A stretch of DNA of 64,000 bases, from the NCBI GenBank assembly GCA_024403455.1, contig JAKSRR010000016.1, forward strand, positions 1 through 64,000, in the 5' to 3' direction. Both the position numbers and the translations under genes were made by a program. The notes below the pieces were generated by a model that worked only from the letters and a program-made list of their open reading frames with translations, did no database searches and was not told where the DNA came from. The DNA is from Lachnospiraceae bacterium (GTDB lineage Bacteria; Bacillota; Clostridia; Lachnospirales; Lachnospiraceae). Below are positions 42,425 through 51,499 of this stretch, in pieces (positions within the stretch are counted from its first letter, which is position 1; the number at the start of each line of letters is the position of its first letter).

Positions 42425-42838
42425 TTATGCTTTCTTAACCATAACTTCTACTTCGCCCGCACCAGCTAATTCTACGGAAAGACTTACCTTTCCACCCATC
42501 TTAGAGGTAACGCTACCAGTAGATACGCCATTCACGGAAACCTTATATTCGGTATCATCAGCAAGTCCTAATGTAATAGATGCATCGGTTGGACCTTCTA
42601 CTTTAAACTTCATTCCATTGTCTAACTCTGTGAAGTCTGTTACAGAAGTACCAGGTACAGACTCATACAGTACCATACCATTCTTCTCTAATCTGGTGAT
42701 TTCCTGAAAGGTCTTTACCTTCAGTACGTCTTCACCATGTTTAAAATCTTCTACTTTAGACTTTGTTGCTAATGTGTAATCTCCAAAGCTAACACTGCCA
42801 TTTGCTTCTGCTCTTAATAATTCCTTTACAACAGCCAT
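42425..42838 (-). CDS. Conserved beta-rich protein
   Basis: A 137-residue soluble protein from ATG 42838 with GGAGG upstream. It is strand-rich: RAEANGSVSFGDYTLATKSK, FQEITRLEKNGMVLYESVPG and a second half made of valine/threonine-rich strands (MGGKVSLSVELAGAGEVEVM). Similar proteins in Lachnospiraceae are, from memory, sometimes labelled endosialidase chaperone, which I do not trust. The open frame upstream to 42934 has no coding character. It follows the DUF2779 gene by about 113 bp on the opposite end and is monocistronic. Confidence 0.7.
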   Translation of the reverse strand: MAVVKELLRAEANGSVSFGDYTLATKSKVEDFKHGEDVLKVKTFQEITRLEKNGMVLYESVPGTSVTDFTELDNGMKFKVEGPTDASITLGLADDTEYKVSVNGVSTGSVTSKMGGKVSLSVELAGAGEVEVMVKKA

Positions 42839-42951
42839 TCTAGTGATCCTCCAAAATACTCTGTAGTAGTAACCCATGCGGTCCTCTAGACCTACTATTA
42901 TTATACTAAAAATAAGCATTTTTGTGGATAGCAAAAGGCAAAGATTTTTGA

Positions 42952-44427
42952 TTATAGCATCGCTTTTAATACCTCAAGTACCTTTACCATAGCAAGCGTA
43001 TCCAACCGGCAGTACGCAAGAAGATTCTTACGTATTATAGCAATTTCTTCCTGGGAATGATTCGGCAAATCAGCAAATGCATTCATTGCTTCCATCCCAT
43101 TATGCACGCCCTCAAGACTATGATAGTCAAGCTCCGGGTCACCAGAACATAATGCCGGAAGTACATATTTAATAGAATAGGAACCTGCAAATTCCTTGCA
43201 GTAATATGCCTGACAGGAAAAAGGCGTCATTAAATCCTTAATGTTCTTATGAATATTCATAAGATGGTCAGAAAGATCAGGATATAGCGCAGCAAGCTTC
43301 GCAATCACACCTTTTTCAAAGCCCATGTTGTAGGCCAGCGTACACACATCCATAGGAATATCTCGTACCAACTGCTCCGCTAACGCACGTCTCGGGTCGG
43401 TGCCTTCCTTTGCCAAGAATTCATAGTGTTCCAGTTCACCTTCTTCCTTGGACATAACATGAAGGGAGTACTGAAAGGGAATCTGGTTATAGGGTGATAC
43501 TCCATCATATTCAGGAATAGCCTGTTGGAAAGTTTCAAAATCCAGAAAATATAAAGGATATGTAAGCGAATCCACAAAGTTCTTTATCTCGGCTTTATCA
43601 ACTTTAGCAGGAAGATTGTAATACTCCGTCTCTACCTGACATTTTTGCTTCTCTGTGATGGTTACATTTTTCTTAATAACGTCCTGAAATGTCACCACAC
43701 CTTGCTTATATAATTCAAACTTTCGCTTGTCAGTCATTCCGCTAATATCGAATACACTGGGACTCTGTATATGCTTTGAACAGTACTTAAAATACACGCA
43801 TTCATAGGGTTGCATGCAGTTCATACAGATATCCCTTGCTGGTTCTTCTGTACTGTTCATATAGTCTTTTATCTCTGCAATTTTAGCCTGTACTTCTTCC
43901 TGCTTTGCCCTGCAAAGTTCTGTGCAGTCTTCCAGCACAAATAACTTTTTAAGCTCTAATTCTCCATGGCGCACATATTTATTATTAATATGCATATTGT
44001 AGACTTTCTTTACATTTAGCCCACAGCCAGTAAGAACATACATCTGATATGCCATATCATCAACATAAATATCATGAAGTTTTGTGGAGCTCTTTACTTC
44101 TACAATCTCTACGCCATCGGAGGATACTCTCAGAATGTCTACACTACAGAAGTTTCCATCATATGCAAAGGATGCTTCACATATATTTTCTACACCAGCT
44201 GCCAGTAATTCCTGGGTTTTCTGTAGCATTATGGACTTGTCAACTTCATAAGGCACTTCCACGAAGTCACCAAAATAGCTCATAGCCAAATCCCCAACCA
44301 CATTTCCATTTTCTAAAACAGATTCATTAATGCAAGATGTATCAGCCTCCTCCGGCTTATGAGCATCCATCCAAAGCATCTTATTGCACTGCACCGCGCG
44401 AGTATATTTAGACTTAGATAAATTCAT
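42952..44427 (-). CDS. DUF2779 nuclease (Cas4-like fused to DnaQ-like)
   Basis: A 491-residue protein. Residues about 60-125 carry a PD-(D/E)XK region (FCSVDILRVSSDGVEIVEVKSS, with Asp, Glu and Lys) and Cys-rich parts (CMNCMQPYECVYFKYCSKH), as in Cas4/RecB-type nucleases with an Fe-S cluster. The C-terminal half contains LYFLDFETFQQAIPEYDG, a DnaQ-like 3'-5' exonuclease start (Asp-Glu), and CRLDTLAMVKV near the end with its later Asp. The DUF2779 family combines these. It is likely a DNA exonuclease for repair or defence. It stands alone, with ATG 44427 after AAAGGAGAC. Confidence 0.85.
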   Translation of the reverse strand: MNLSKSKYTRAVQCNKMLWMDAHKPEEADTSCINESVLENGNVVGDLAMSYFGDFVEVPYEVDKSIMLQKTQELLAAGVENICEASFAYDGNFCSVDILRVSSDGVEIVEVKSSTKLHDIYVDDMAYQMYVLTGCGLNVKKVYNMHINNKYVRHGELELKKLFVLEDCTELCRAKQEEVQAKIAEIKDYMNSTEEPARDICMNCMQPYECVYFKYCSKHIQSPSVFDISGMTDKRKFELYKQGVVTFQDVIKKNVTITEKQKCQVETEYYNLPAKVDKAEIKNFVDSLTYPLYFLDFETFQQAIPEYDGVSPYNQIPFQYSLHVMSKEEGELEHYEFLAKEGTDPRRALAEQLVRDIPMDVCTLAYNMGFEKGVIAKLAALYPDLSDHLMNIHKNIKDLMTPFSCQAYYCKEFAGSYSIKYVLPALCSGDPELDYHSLEGVHNGMEAMNAFADLPNHSQEEIAIIRKNLLAYCRLDTLAMVKVLEVLKAML

Positions 44428-44513
44428 ATTGTGTCTCCTTTGTTTTCTTTGTTTTGATAATTTGAGAATATCATACCCATAGTCGATACGTGTGCAATAT
44501 TTTCGAACCGAAG

Positions 44514-45077
44514 TTAGGCGCAGATTTTATCTGCCAAACCGTAGCTAACTGCATCTGGCGCTTTCATAAAATTGTCACGTTCTGTGTCATTCGCAATTTC
44601 GGCAATATCCTTTCCTGTATTGATTGCCAGAATCTCATGAAGCATCCGTTTTGTCTCCGTGATATGTTTAGCAGCAATAATCATATCTGTCGCCTGCCCC
44701 TGGGAGCTTCCAAGGGGCTGATGAATCATCACCTCTGCATGAGGAAGAACCATTCTTTTCCCTTTTGCGCCTCCCGATAAAATCACAGCACCCATGCTGG
44801 CAGCCATCCCTGTACAGATAGTTACTACATCCGATTTTAGGTACTGCATAGTATCATAGATAGACATGCCTGCCGTTACTGATCCACCAGGACTATTAAT
44901 ATAAAGGAAAATATCATCGTGATTGATCGAGTCCAAATATAATAGCTGCGCCACGATAGATACTGCCATCTCTTCATTTACTTCACCCACTAAGTGAATA
45001 ATTCTGCTTTCAAGGTTACAAGAAAATATATCCTTGCCTCTGCCATCTTTTTCATAAACAATTGGATTAATAACCAT
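44514..45077 (-). CDS. ClpP-type serine protease, accessory copy
   Basis: A 187-residue ClpP. The catalytic triad is present: Ser94 in [11 protein letters not shown], His119 in VMIHQPLG and Asp168 in TERDNFM. Oligomer features such as [16 protein letters not shown] are intact. It is unlike the usual housekeeping clpP context (clpX, tig): it follows a DnaB-like gene with an 11-bp overlap and a sigma4-like gene before that. This points to a specialised copy. A proteolytic partner (ClpC is elsewhere at 57315) is possible but unproven. Confidence 0.9.
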   Translation of the reverse strand: MVINPIVYEKDGRGKDIFSCNLESRIIHLVGEVNEEMAVSIVAQLLYLDSINHDDIFLYINSPGGSVTAGMSIYDTMQYLKSDVVTICTGMAASMGAVILSGGAKGKRMVLPHAEVMIHQPLGSSQGQATDMIIAAKHITETKRMLHEILAINTGKDIAEIANDTERDNFMKAPDAVSYGLADKICA

Positions 45078-45795
45078 CGTTTTCTACCTCCCTGTTATCT
45101 TTTGCAATAATAAGCTCTGTGTTTGAATTCCCATCCTCACCTAAATAAAAACTTTCCTTATACAATAAGATTGCAGTATCTACATAATCCTTAATCTCCT
45201 CCCATGCACCGGTATCCGATAATCGTGGTCTGTGATCCTCTCGGTAATCTGGTTGTCTTCGAAGCTGTGCTGTCACGAGTACCGGAATATCAAACTCCTC
45301 TGCGATTTTCTTCAGCTGCTTATAGGTATTTTTCACTCTATTTCTACTAAAGGTGTCCTCCGCCTCATTTTCTGTCGAAGATAAAAGTTGAAGATAATCC
45401 ACAATAAGAGCCTTCACTTTTGTATAAGGATTCTTCATCAGTTTCTTAATCTTCGCTTTTATTGGAGGAATGGTATTGTCTTCTATCACCACCAGCTTTT
45501 TCAGAGATTCTTCGGTTTGCGAACATCTTATTTTCTCCATAACTTGGGAAGCGCTCATTTTAAGACTGCAGAACACTGTTTTGTTCTCATAGTGATTCAT
45601 AATTCCGCTGCAAATCTCTAATGCAAGCGTCGATTTTCCCATCGTCGGTCTTCCGGCCACTAAATAAAGGCAACCTCGCCTTAGTCCACCACCTATTTGA
45701 GAGTCAAGTTTATCAACCCCCGTTTCAACGATTCTTTCTAACTTTTTTATGCTGGCAAGAAACTGCTCCATAATATCTCGTTCTTTATCACACAT
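45067..45795 (-). CDS. Stand-alone DnaB-helicase C-terminal domain protein
   Basis: A 242-residue protein equal to the RecA-like C-terminal part of Dna[21 protein letters not shown], Walker [11 protein letters not shown], Walker [10 protein letters not shown] and a later [20 protein letters not shown]. The DnaB N-terminal domain is missing, so it is half the usual length. Start ATG 45795 has AAAGGAGGACAG. It overlaps the following clpP by 11 bp and the sigma4-like gene precedes it by 22 bp. It may act as a regulatory or mobile-element ATPase and not as a replication helicase. This could be phage or plasmid derived. Confidence 0.85.
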   Translation of the reverse strand: MCDKERDIMEQFLASIKKLERIVETGVDKLDSQIGGGLRRGCLYLVAGRPTMGKSTLALEICSGIMNHYENKTVFCSLKMSASQVMEKIRCSQTEESLKKLVVIEDNTIPPIKAKIKKLMKNPYTKVKALIVDYLQLLSSTENEAEDTFSRNRVKNTYKQLKKIAEEFDIPVLVTAQLRRQPDYREDHRPRLSDTGAWEEIKDYVDTAILLYKESFYLGEDGNSNTELIIAKDNREVENDGY

Positions 45796-45817
45796 GACTG
45801 TCCTCCTTTTCTAAAGA

Positions 45818-46144
45818 CTATAATTGGTCATCGTGCAGAGCCATATACAAACCGAAAGATTGGTTTGGATGACTCATCCAGCGAATCGCATCCTCTTTTA
45901 TGCAATGAATATCATTTAGTTTTTTCGAAAGCATCTTTCCAACTTGCGGCATGGAATATTTCTTTCCATGAAATCCATATAGGTATTCAATAACAATTTT
46001 CTGCTCTGCTGAAAGCAAGGCCAAGAGCTTATCCACTTCCGAAACAATGCGCTCATGTCTCTCTGGGATAATTCTGTCAGCGTAATCTTTAAGTACTATT
46101 CTTGCTATGGTTTCATGTGGCTTTAGAATCTGTTCATTTTCCAT
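45818..46144 (-). CDS. Sigma-70 region 4-like protein
   Basis: A 108-residue protein from ATG 46144. Residues about 45-90 contain SAEQKIVIEYLYGFHGKKYS and MPQVGKMLSKKLNDIHCIKE, a helix-turn-helix resembling sigma-70 region 4 with GK-MPQ in the turn. No region 2 is present, so it is either a truncated sigma factor or a region-4-type regulator. Upstream is a divergent promoter region with a 16-bp palindrome. It leads the operon with the DnaB-like and ClpP genes, so it may control or accompany them. Confidence 0.65.
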   Translation of the reverse strand: MENEQILKPHETIARIVLKDYADRIIPERHERIVSEVDKLLALLSAEQKIVIEYLYGFHGKKYSMPQVGKMLSKKLNDIHCIKEDAIRWMSHPNQSFGLYMALHDDQL

Positions 46145-46214
46145 CTGATGTACATCCTTTCTACTTAATTTTGAATTGTGATAGAAATCATACAACTTCT
46201 TATATTTTGCTGTG

Positions 46215-46246
46215 TTGAATTTTTTCGAACCAGATTATATAATCTG
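46215..46246 (+). promoter_or_regulatory. Promoter with overlapping palindromic operator
   Basis: TTGAAT (46215-46220), 17 bp, TATAAT (46238-46243) drive the plus-strand regulator at 46316. The palindrome CAGATTATATAATCTG (46231-46246) overlaps the -10 box. A second inverted repeat, ACTGCA-TATGT-TGCAGT, lies at 46277-46293. The site is between divergent operons, so one protein could control both. I infer that the regulator binds it. Confidence 0.65.
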
Positions 46247-46315
46247 TGTAAGTTTAATGTTCTGTAATTTGAGATTACTGCATATGTTGCAGTCACACAT
46301 TTTATAAGGTGATTT

Positions 46316-47428
46316 ATGGGTAAAGTATCTGTCAGACGTTCTGGAATCATTGAATATCTTAGTGAACATGGTTGTGTGGAAAGGGAAGAATTATGGACGC
46401 ACTTCGGAATTAGTGAAAATAGATTATGTGAAGACTTAAAGGCTTTGCAAGTAAATGGCTATCAGTTTGATAGCGCTAGACCAAAGTACATTTCACTACT
46501 TACTGTGCAAGATCCTGGCGCTAATATTTATGAACCTATTACCACTTCCGTACTTCGCAAATGGTTTTTACTTGCCTGGGTTTCCATATGTGGTGAAATG
46601 CATACGGATTTATACTACAACATGGATGATCACATTGGTCAGAAAAAAGTTTATGACAGTCTTTGCAAACTATATAGTCACATCTATAAACCAGATGATC
46701 CCAAGAAGCTTACCTACACATTAAACACCTTCCACCGTGATGTCAGAGAGCTCTGCAGAGATGGTGAGTTATCCTGTGATACTAATCAGCTTTTCAAAGA
46801 AAAATTCGTCTTTCGTCAGAAGGATACTCCCACTTTGGTTATTATCAAAGAGAGCTTAGTATCCAGAATATTGTTTGCGCTAAATGAATTGGATCAGAAC
46901 AATCCCCATGTCCAGAGCCTGCGAAAGAAACTGTTTATCGCTTATCCCAATAGTGATCTTTCTGATAGCAATCCCTATGCCCGTTGCCAAAATCCGAAAA
47001 TCAAAAGTGTCTACGACAGAATCAGCACCCTGGTCGCATTTACCTCTATTACGGATTCGCCCTATAAGGTTGATTATATATCCCAGAATACAGGACTCCC
47101 TGCAGCACAAATTCGAAAGGATTTTAAAGCACTCCCCAACAATATTGGAAGACGACTCTTTAGCCGAAGTGGCTTTAAAACAAGCATATTCCTCAGAGAT
47201 ATGCCCAAAATGAGCATTCTTTCCAATTTGTATTCTGGTAAAAATCATCGAATTCTATACTTACCAGCTGAAGAATACCAGCTATATAAGGCCCTTAGAA
47301 ATTTAAGTTTTATACTCGGCGAAGATTGTAATATGCATGACGAAGAAAAGGTACTCATGAACTATGGTGGAAAAACTGGCTGGTATATGGATGTTGAAGA
47401 TTTGTGGTACGACTCGCAACTTAACTAA
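46316..47428 (+). CDS. HTH transcriptional regulator (DeoR-like, WYL-less)
   Basis: A 370-residue protein. Residues 1-55 (MGKVSVRRSGIIEYLSEHGC, REELWTHFGISENRLCEDLK) are a DeoR-type winged helix. The long C-terminal part includes a second HTH-like segment near residues 240-270 (YKVDYISQNTGLPAAQIRKD FKALPNN), but I see no clear WYL signature. ATG 46316 follows AAGGTGATTT. It is divergent to the sigma4/DnaB/ClpP operon with a palindrome between them. It precedes 47499-48731 by 70 bp, which may be its partner or target. The effector is unknown. Confidence 0.75.
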   Translation: MGKVSVRRSGIIEYLSEHGCVEREELWTHFGISENRLCEDLKALQVNGYQFDSARPKYISLLTVQDPGANIYEPITTSVLRKWFLLAWVSICGEMHTDLYYNMDDHIGQKKVYDSLCKLYSHIYKPDDPKKLTYTLNTFHRDVRELCRDGELSCDTNQLFKEKFVFRQKDTPTLVIIKESLVSRILFALNELDQNNPHVQSLRKKLFIAYPNSDLSDSNPYARCQNPKIKSVYDRISTLVAFTSITDSPYKVDYISQNTGLPAAQIRKDFKALPNNIGRRLFSRSGFKTSIFLRDMPKMSILSNLYSGKNHRILYLPAEEYQLYKALRNLSFILGEDCNMHDEEKVLMNYGGKTGWYMDVEDLWYDSQLN

Positions 47429-47498
47429 ATGTGAAGCTACATTCTTTTAACCTCAAGATTTCGAAATAGTTTTCTGCTTAAAATGGAGATACAACACA

Positions 47499-48731
47499 AT
47501 GACTAATAAAAATAACTATGAAATCATAATCAACGATGCATCTAGCGATATGGGCATACCCTCTTACGAAGGAAAATATAAGCATAAACCTGGTGAGCAT
47601 TTTGTTTACATTCCCGTATCCTTTATAGTTTCTGAAAATAGGGCTTACATATGTGTTACTGACAGTGATGCTCCTACTGAAAGAATTCTAGATTTCTCTG
47701 CAGATGAAATCCGAGATACCCTTCGAAAAACGTATCTGTATCACCTACTTCATTTTGGTAAAGAACTGACTCCTGCAAAAATGACACTTCGCATCGATGG
47801 TCAGGAGTATATTTATGACGACACAACGTCGAATTTTCCATTTATGTTTTCCATGCTTCGTGTCCCATCAGATTTTCATCTCACCTCCTTTGCAGAAGAA
47901 CTGATTCTGAAAATTATTAAGGAAAGTAAATCCATGCAGTTTAAAAAAGATGAATATGCCTGCCTATATGCTTTCCTCGGTGGTCTCGGAAAAGAACATT
48001 ATAATGATCAGTTCATATATTTCTGGACAGCAATTAACGCCTACTACAATTTAATAGCAAAAGAATATAATACGAAGCTAGGTGTTGGCCTAGATGCAGA
48101 TGCCACTTATCAGCTTTTGGACGAAAATGATCAGAAAACCATCAAAAGAATTCTGTCGCTGGGTGGTGACGAGAAAAACATGCACGCCCTGTCTCTTCTT
48201 TACTCTCGTGACACAACAATAAAAAAAGCTAGACCAACCATGCTTAGGAACTTTGATCCTAATGCGGTAAAAGACAGACGTTCCGATGAAAATTTCATTA
48301 TTATTACCATGTCCACCTGGTTCTGTGAATGGCAGCAATGGGAGGACATGCTGCATTCTTTAAAAACTTTGGATGCAAACGATGAACATCTTATTAGTCT
48401 GAAAGAATCTATCTTTGATAAACTACGCTTTAAGCATATTGATCCCTATGCCTGGGTAACCTTCAAGTTTCCCTATATCTTCCGCTGCAACAGTTTTCAT
48501 GGCTCCAGAGCCTATCTTGCCTTTGCAGGATATAATGAACCAGAGCTTAAAATGGTTCAGGGCATGTGCTACGCTATGAGAGATTTTCTCAATGAAAATA
48601 TTAAGAATGTGTTTGAGAAAGAACTACTGAACGAAGATGCTTACAAGAAAATTCGATTCATGTGCGCGAATTACCAGAATACACAATATGAATCGGACGC
48701 AGTGCAGCGTTTTCTCAAGACATTACGGTAG
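47499..48731 (+). CDS. Hypothetical protein, HEPN-like central segment
   Basis: A 410-residue soluble protein. The N-terminal part is strand-rich (HFVYIPVSFIVSENRAYICV). The middle, around residues 165-190, contains YNDQFIYFWTAINAYYNLIA, which resembles helix 1 of ApeA/HEPN-type domains; the expected RxxxxH site was not found, so this is weak. The remainder has no recognised motif. ATG 47499 follows GGAGATACAACACA. It is cotranscribed with the upstream HTH regulator. A defence or stress role is inferred from context only. Confidence 0.55.
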   Translation: MTNKNNYEIIINDASSDMGIPSYEGKYKHKPGEHFVYIPVSFIVSENRAYICVTDSDAPTERILDFSADEIRDTLRKTYLYHLLHFGKELTPAKMTLRIDGQEYIYDDTTSNFPFMFSMLRVPSDFHLTSFAEELILKIIKESKSMQFKKDEYACLYAFLGGLGKEHYNDQFIYFWTAINAYYNLIAKEYNTKLGVGLDADATYQLLDENDQKTIKRILSLGGDEKNMHALSLLYSRDTTIKKARPTMLRNFDPNAVKDRRSDENFIIITMSTWFCEWQQWEDMLHSLKTLDANDEHLISLKESIFDKLRFKHIDPYAWVTFKFPYIFRCNSFHGSRAYLAFAGYNEPELKMVQGMCYAMRDFLNENIKNVFEKELLNEDAYKKIRFMCANYQNTQYESDAVQRFLKTLR

Positions 48732-48762
48732 AAACGTGTGCCGCAAGGCGTACCTATAAGAT

Positions 48763-48784
48763 GGGCAGACCAACTGGTCTGCCC
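48763..48784. terminator. Hairpin terminator
   Basis: GGGCAGACCA-AC-TGGTCTGCCC with an AT-rich tail toward plus. It is 32 bp after the 47499-48731 gene and next to the small membrane gene that ends at 48793. Confidence 0.65.
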
Positions 48785-48792
48785 TATTTTCA

Positions 48793-48951
48793 TTATTTCA
48801 CTTTTTCTTCCACCAGCCTTTTCACATTTACAATGATTGCGACCACCGCAACTAGTAGGCTGAAAAATAGTGCCACTGGGTATTTTATAGATACTAGTAT
48901 AGATAAGATAAATAAGATTTCGATAATACCATTGATATTTGTTTTATACAT
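48793..48951 (-). CDS. Small two-helix membrane protein
   Basis: A 52-residue hydrophobic protein from ATG 48951, preceded by AAGGTGGGGATGTGGT. Two membrane segments are visible: about residues 9-24 (IIEILFILSILVSIKY) and 25-42 (PVALFFSLLVAVVAIIVN), ending in a charged KRLVEEKVK tail. It sits between two accessory operons. Such peptides can be toxins, regulators of membrane complexes or chance frames; the RBS and charge distribution favour a real gene. Confidence 0.5.
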   Translation of the reverse strand: MYKTNINGIIEILFILSILVSIKYPVALFFSLLVAVVAIIVNVKRLVEEKVK

Positions 48952-49084
48952 ACCACATCCCCACCTTTCTTAGTTTATGTTAGAAAGGCATTATAACATA
49001 TGGAATATTACGGGGTAAACAATTTCGTGATATCATATTACGAAAACTAATCACTTTTAGATGCTTTTTTACCGCTCCGAATAA

Positions 49085-50851
49085 TCATCTTTCAAAAACA
49101 TCTTTCACGAAGGCATCTCCCAGTTTAAAAAGATTCAAGCCGTTTCTTGTCACTTCAATTAAATCACTAGAAAAATCAGATATTAAATCATCTCTGTCTC
49201 GCTGTGTAATCACTGACTTACTATTAATCTTGTATTCTAACGCCAACGTCCAACGAAATGTCATGGCTTTATTATTAGATTTGGAAAAGTACTCTTTAAT
49301 ATCTTTTTTTACTTCAACGTATTCTTTAGATTCTTTCCCATCTACACCAGGATAAATTTCACGAATCATTTTTAGAACATCGGACTCATTATCTATTAAT
49401 TTAGGCGCATATATTCTACCAATTGTTTTCTTTCTGTAATCTTCCTCCCAATACTTTTTTAATTTTTTAATATTATCTTTAGAATAATCAAATATAAAAT
49501 TCTTTATCGTCGCTCCACTACCTTGAGCATGACCATCCAGCATATTATACTCTATCCAGATTTTACAACCTTTTTTATACTCTTTGTCTAAGCATTCACT
49601 AAAATATTCAAAATTATCATAAGCCCATTCGCACCAATTTCTTGCCAAATCTGTTTGGGACCCACAATAAATAAGTACCTTATAATCTCCATATTTAGCA
49701 GTATAGTCTATTTCATTTAAATACTGCTTAACTTTTTTAATAATTTCATAATCCTTACTACGTTTAGAAAAATCCAAAAAATCTTTGATTGCTAATTTAT
49801 ATCCATATGGATCAGAAACACCCGCTTTACCAAAATGGTATTGTATCAGATTATCATTAATACTTGATTTCAAATCTCTAATAACAGGTTCGTGTTGATA
49901 TTTTTCTTTATTCACCACAGTTTCTAACACATTCTTAACAATCTCCTCGTTATGTTCAACTTGTAAATTTCTTGTATATGTTTCAAATATTCTCTTACCC
50001 TCCATAAGTTTAGCATTCAAATTCTTTAGTAAATGTATGTCTTCCCCATATTCTATATTTTCGATGATAACCTTCTCTACATCCGAATTAAACTTATCAT
50101 ATGTTTCGTCCAATATTTCAATGTATTTTCTAATATATGTGATGGCTTCGTTGTCTTCTTTATCTTTGATTAAAGTCTCCAGTATGTTCCTTACCTTTTC
50201 ATAATCAATTAACTCATAACCTTCATATCTAAGATTCTTTATATCCTTTTGCTCTCCTAACCACCAATTAGCAGGTTCATTTATATCAAGAAAAACAAAG
50301 TAATTGTCATATTCCGGATACGGATACTTGGCATTTATATAATGTCTATATCTTTGACATTGCCAATCATGTTCTCCAGAACCAAACTTATTTTCTATTG
50401 TAATTGTGAAATCGTTACCTTCAATAAAAATATCTATCTTCTTATTCTTGTTCGATTTATTTTCAGTCTCTTCTTCAGCAACATTTGTCTTAGTTTTTCT
50501 TCTGTTACTAATTTCTTTTTCCAATTTTTTATTGTCATCAAATAGCTTTTTATTTTTAATATCTTTCATATAGTGATCAAAAAAAACTGGATCTGCTGCA
50601 ACCTCTGTCTCAATTGTTACCCAATTTTCAAGTTTTTTGTTCCAATCAACATTCACAAAAATACTTTTAAAAAAAGCAATAGCAAAATCTGACTTTAAGC
50701 CATGTATTTCTCTTTTATCGAATAACCACGCAAGCGTATTGGAATGTCGAATTTCATGATCTCCATTTCTCATCACCTTAAAAGGGTTAAAATGATCCAC
50801 ATAAGTAATATCTTCCAAAATTCTAATTGCATTTTTTTCCTTTTCTATCAT
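49085..50851 (-). CDS. PD-(D/E)XK nuclease (PF14281-type), long copy
   Basis: A 588-residue protein of the PD-(D/E)XK superfamily. N-terminal features are EIRHSNTLAWLFDKREIHGL, then IDIFIEGNDFTITIENKFGS (Asp and Glu-X-Lys) and EHDWQCQRYRHYINAKYPYP. These match the PDDEXK_4-type (PF14281) nucleases. The C-terminal 350 residues are helical with no recognised domain. It starts 29 bp inside the previous nuclease gene. It is third in an operon after the iteron-controlled ATPase and a broken nuclease copy. Target DNA is unknown. Confidence 0.85.
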   Translation of the reverse strand: MIEKEKNAIRILEDITYVDHFNPFKVMRNGDHEIRHSNTLAWLFDKREIHGLKSDFAIAFFKSIFVNVDWNKKLENWVTIETEVAADPVFFDHYMKDIKNKKLFDDNKKLEKEISNRRKTKTNVAEEETENKSNKNKKIDIFIEGNDFTITIENKFGSGEHDWQCQRYRHYINAKYPYPEYDNYFVFLDINEPANWWLGEQKDIKNLRYEGYELIDYEKVRNILETLIKDKEDNEAITYIRKYIEILDETYDKFNSDVEKVIIENIEYGEDIHLLKNLNAKLMEGKRIFETYTRNLQVEHNEEIVKNVLETVVNKEKYQHEPVIRDLKSSINDNLIQYHFGKAGVSDPYGYKLAIKDFLDFSKRSKDYEIIKKVKQYLNEIDYTAKYGDYKVLIYCGSQTDLARNWCEWAYDNFEYFSECLDKEYKKGCKIWIEYNMLDGHAQGSGATIKNFIFDYSKDNIKKLKKYWEEDYRKKTIGRIYAPKLIDNESDVLKMIREIYPGVDGKESKEYVEVKKDIKEYFSKSNNKAMTFRWTLALEYKINSKSVITQRDRDDLISDFSSDLIEVTRNGLNLFKLGDAFVKDVFER

Positions 50852-51486
50852 TTCTTTTAATCATATCCTTTCTTGTGATTAAACTAATTGTTAATTTATT
50901 GTCTGTTTTTCTTTCTTTTTCAGTTGATATTATATCACCCAGAATATCTCTTATAGTTTCATAAGAAATAAAATCAAATTCCGCATACCTACTTTTATGC
51001 ATGTAATCAAAGTCTTTAGGTTTATCTATATCAAGAAATATAAACCTATTATTTGCCTTTCTTTCACCATATTCTCCCTCCACATAATTCCTATAATCTT
51101 CACATTGGCCACCATGCGCTTCTGATCCATACTTATTCTCTATTGTACAAGTAAAATCTTCTCCAATGATTAATATATCTATTCTGCGTCTATCAATCCC
51201 ATCTTCCCTCTGCTTTTCGCCATTAATTCTCTGTTCAAGGATAATACGTTCTATTTTCCCTGCATCTGGAATATGATCTTTATCTTCAAATGCCTTATCA
51301 AAAAACCGTTGTGCAAATTTTTCTTCGAAACCATGACTTGCCAGAGGATTTAATAACCAGCTCAAAAAAATCGAGTGTTTATTTTCCATCGCCTCCTGTC
51401 TCAAAATCTTAAAAATATTTTGAGAACTATTGTCTATCCTTTTTATTTTCCTTTATCTGATTTTTATATTCTTCAAGTAACTGCAT
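50823..51486 (-). pseudogene. PD-(D/E)XK nuclease, short copy with N-terminal frameshift
   Basis: ATG 51486 (AAAGGA upstream, 14 bp after the ATPase stop) begins MQLLEEYKNQIKENKKDRQ and stops at 51427-51429. Removing one base from the T5 run on the plus strand at 51440-51444 continues into RIDNSSQNIFKILRQEAMEN and then the intact nuclease part (HSIFLSWLLNPLASHGFEEK, IDILIIGEDFTCTIENKYGS). The intact core is 51404-50823, 193 residues, shorter than its neighbour. The active-site Asp and Glu-Asn-Lys are kept. Either the gene is inactivated or the base is a sequencing error. Confidence 0.65.
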
Positions 51487-51499
51487 AATTTTTTCCTTT

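Noticed and set aside
47499-48731. Firm HEPN ribonuclease call
   Set aside because: Only one helix-like segment resembles HEPN/ApeA and no RxxxxH motif was found nearby.
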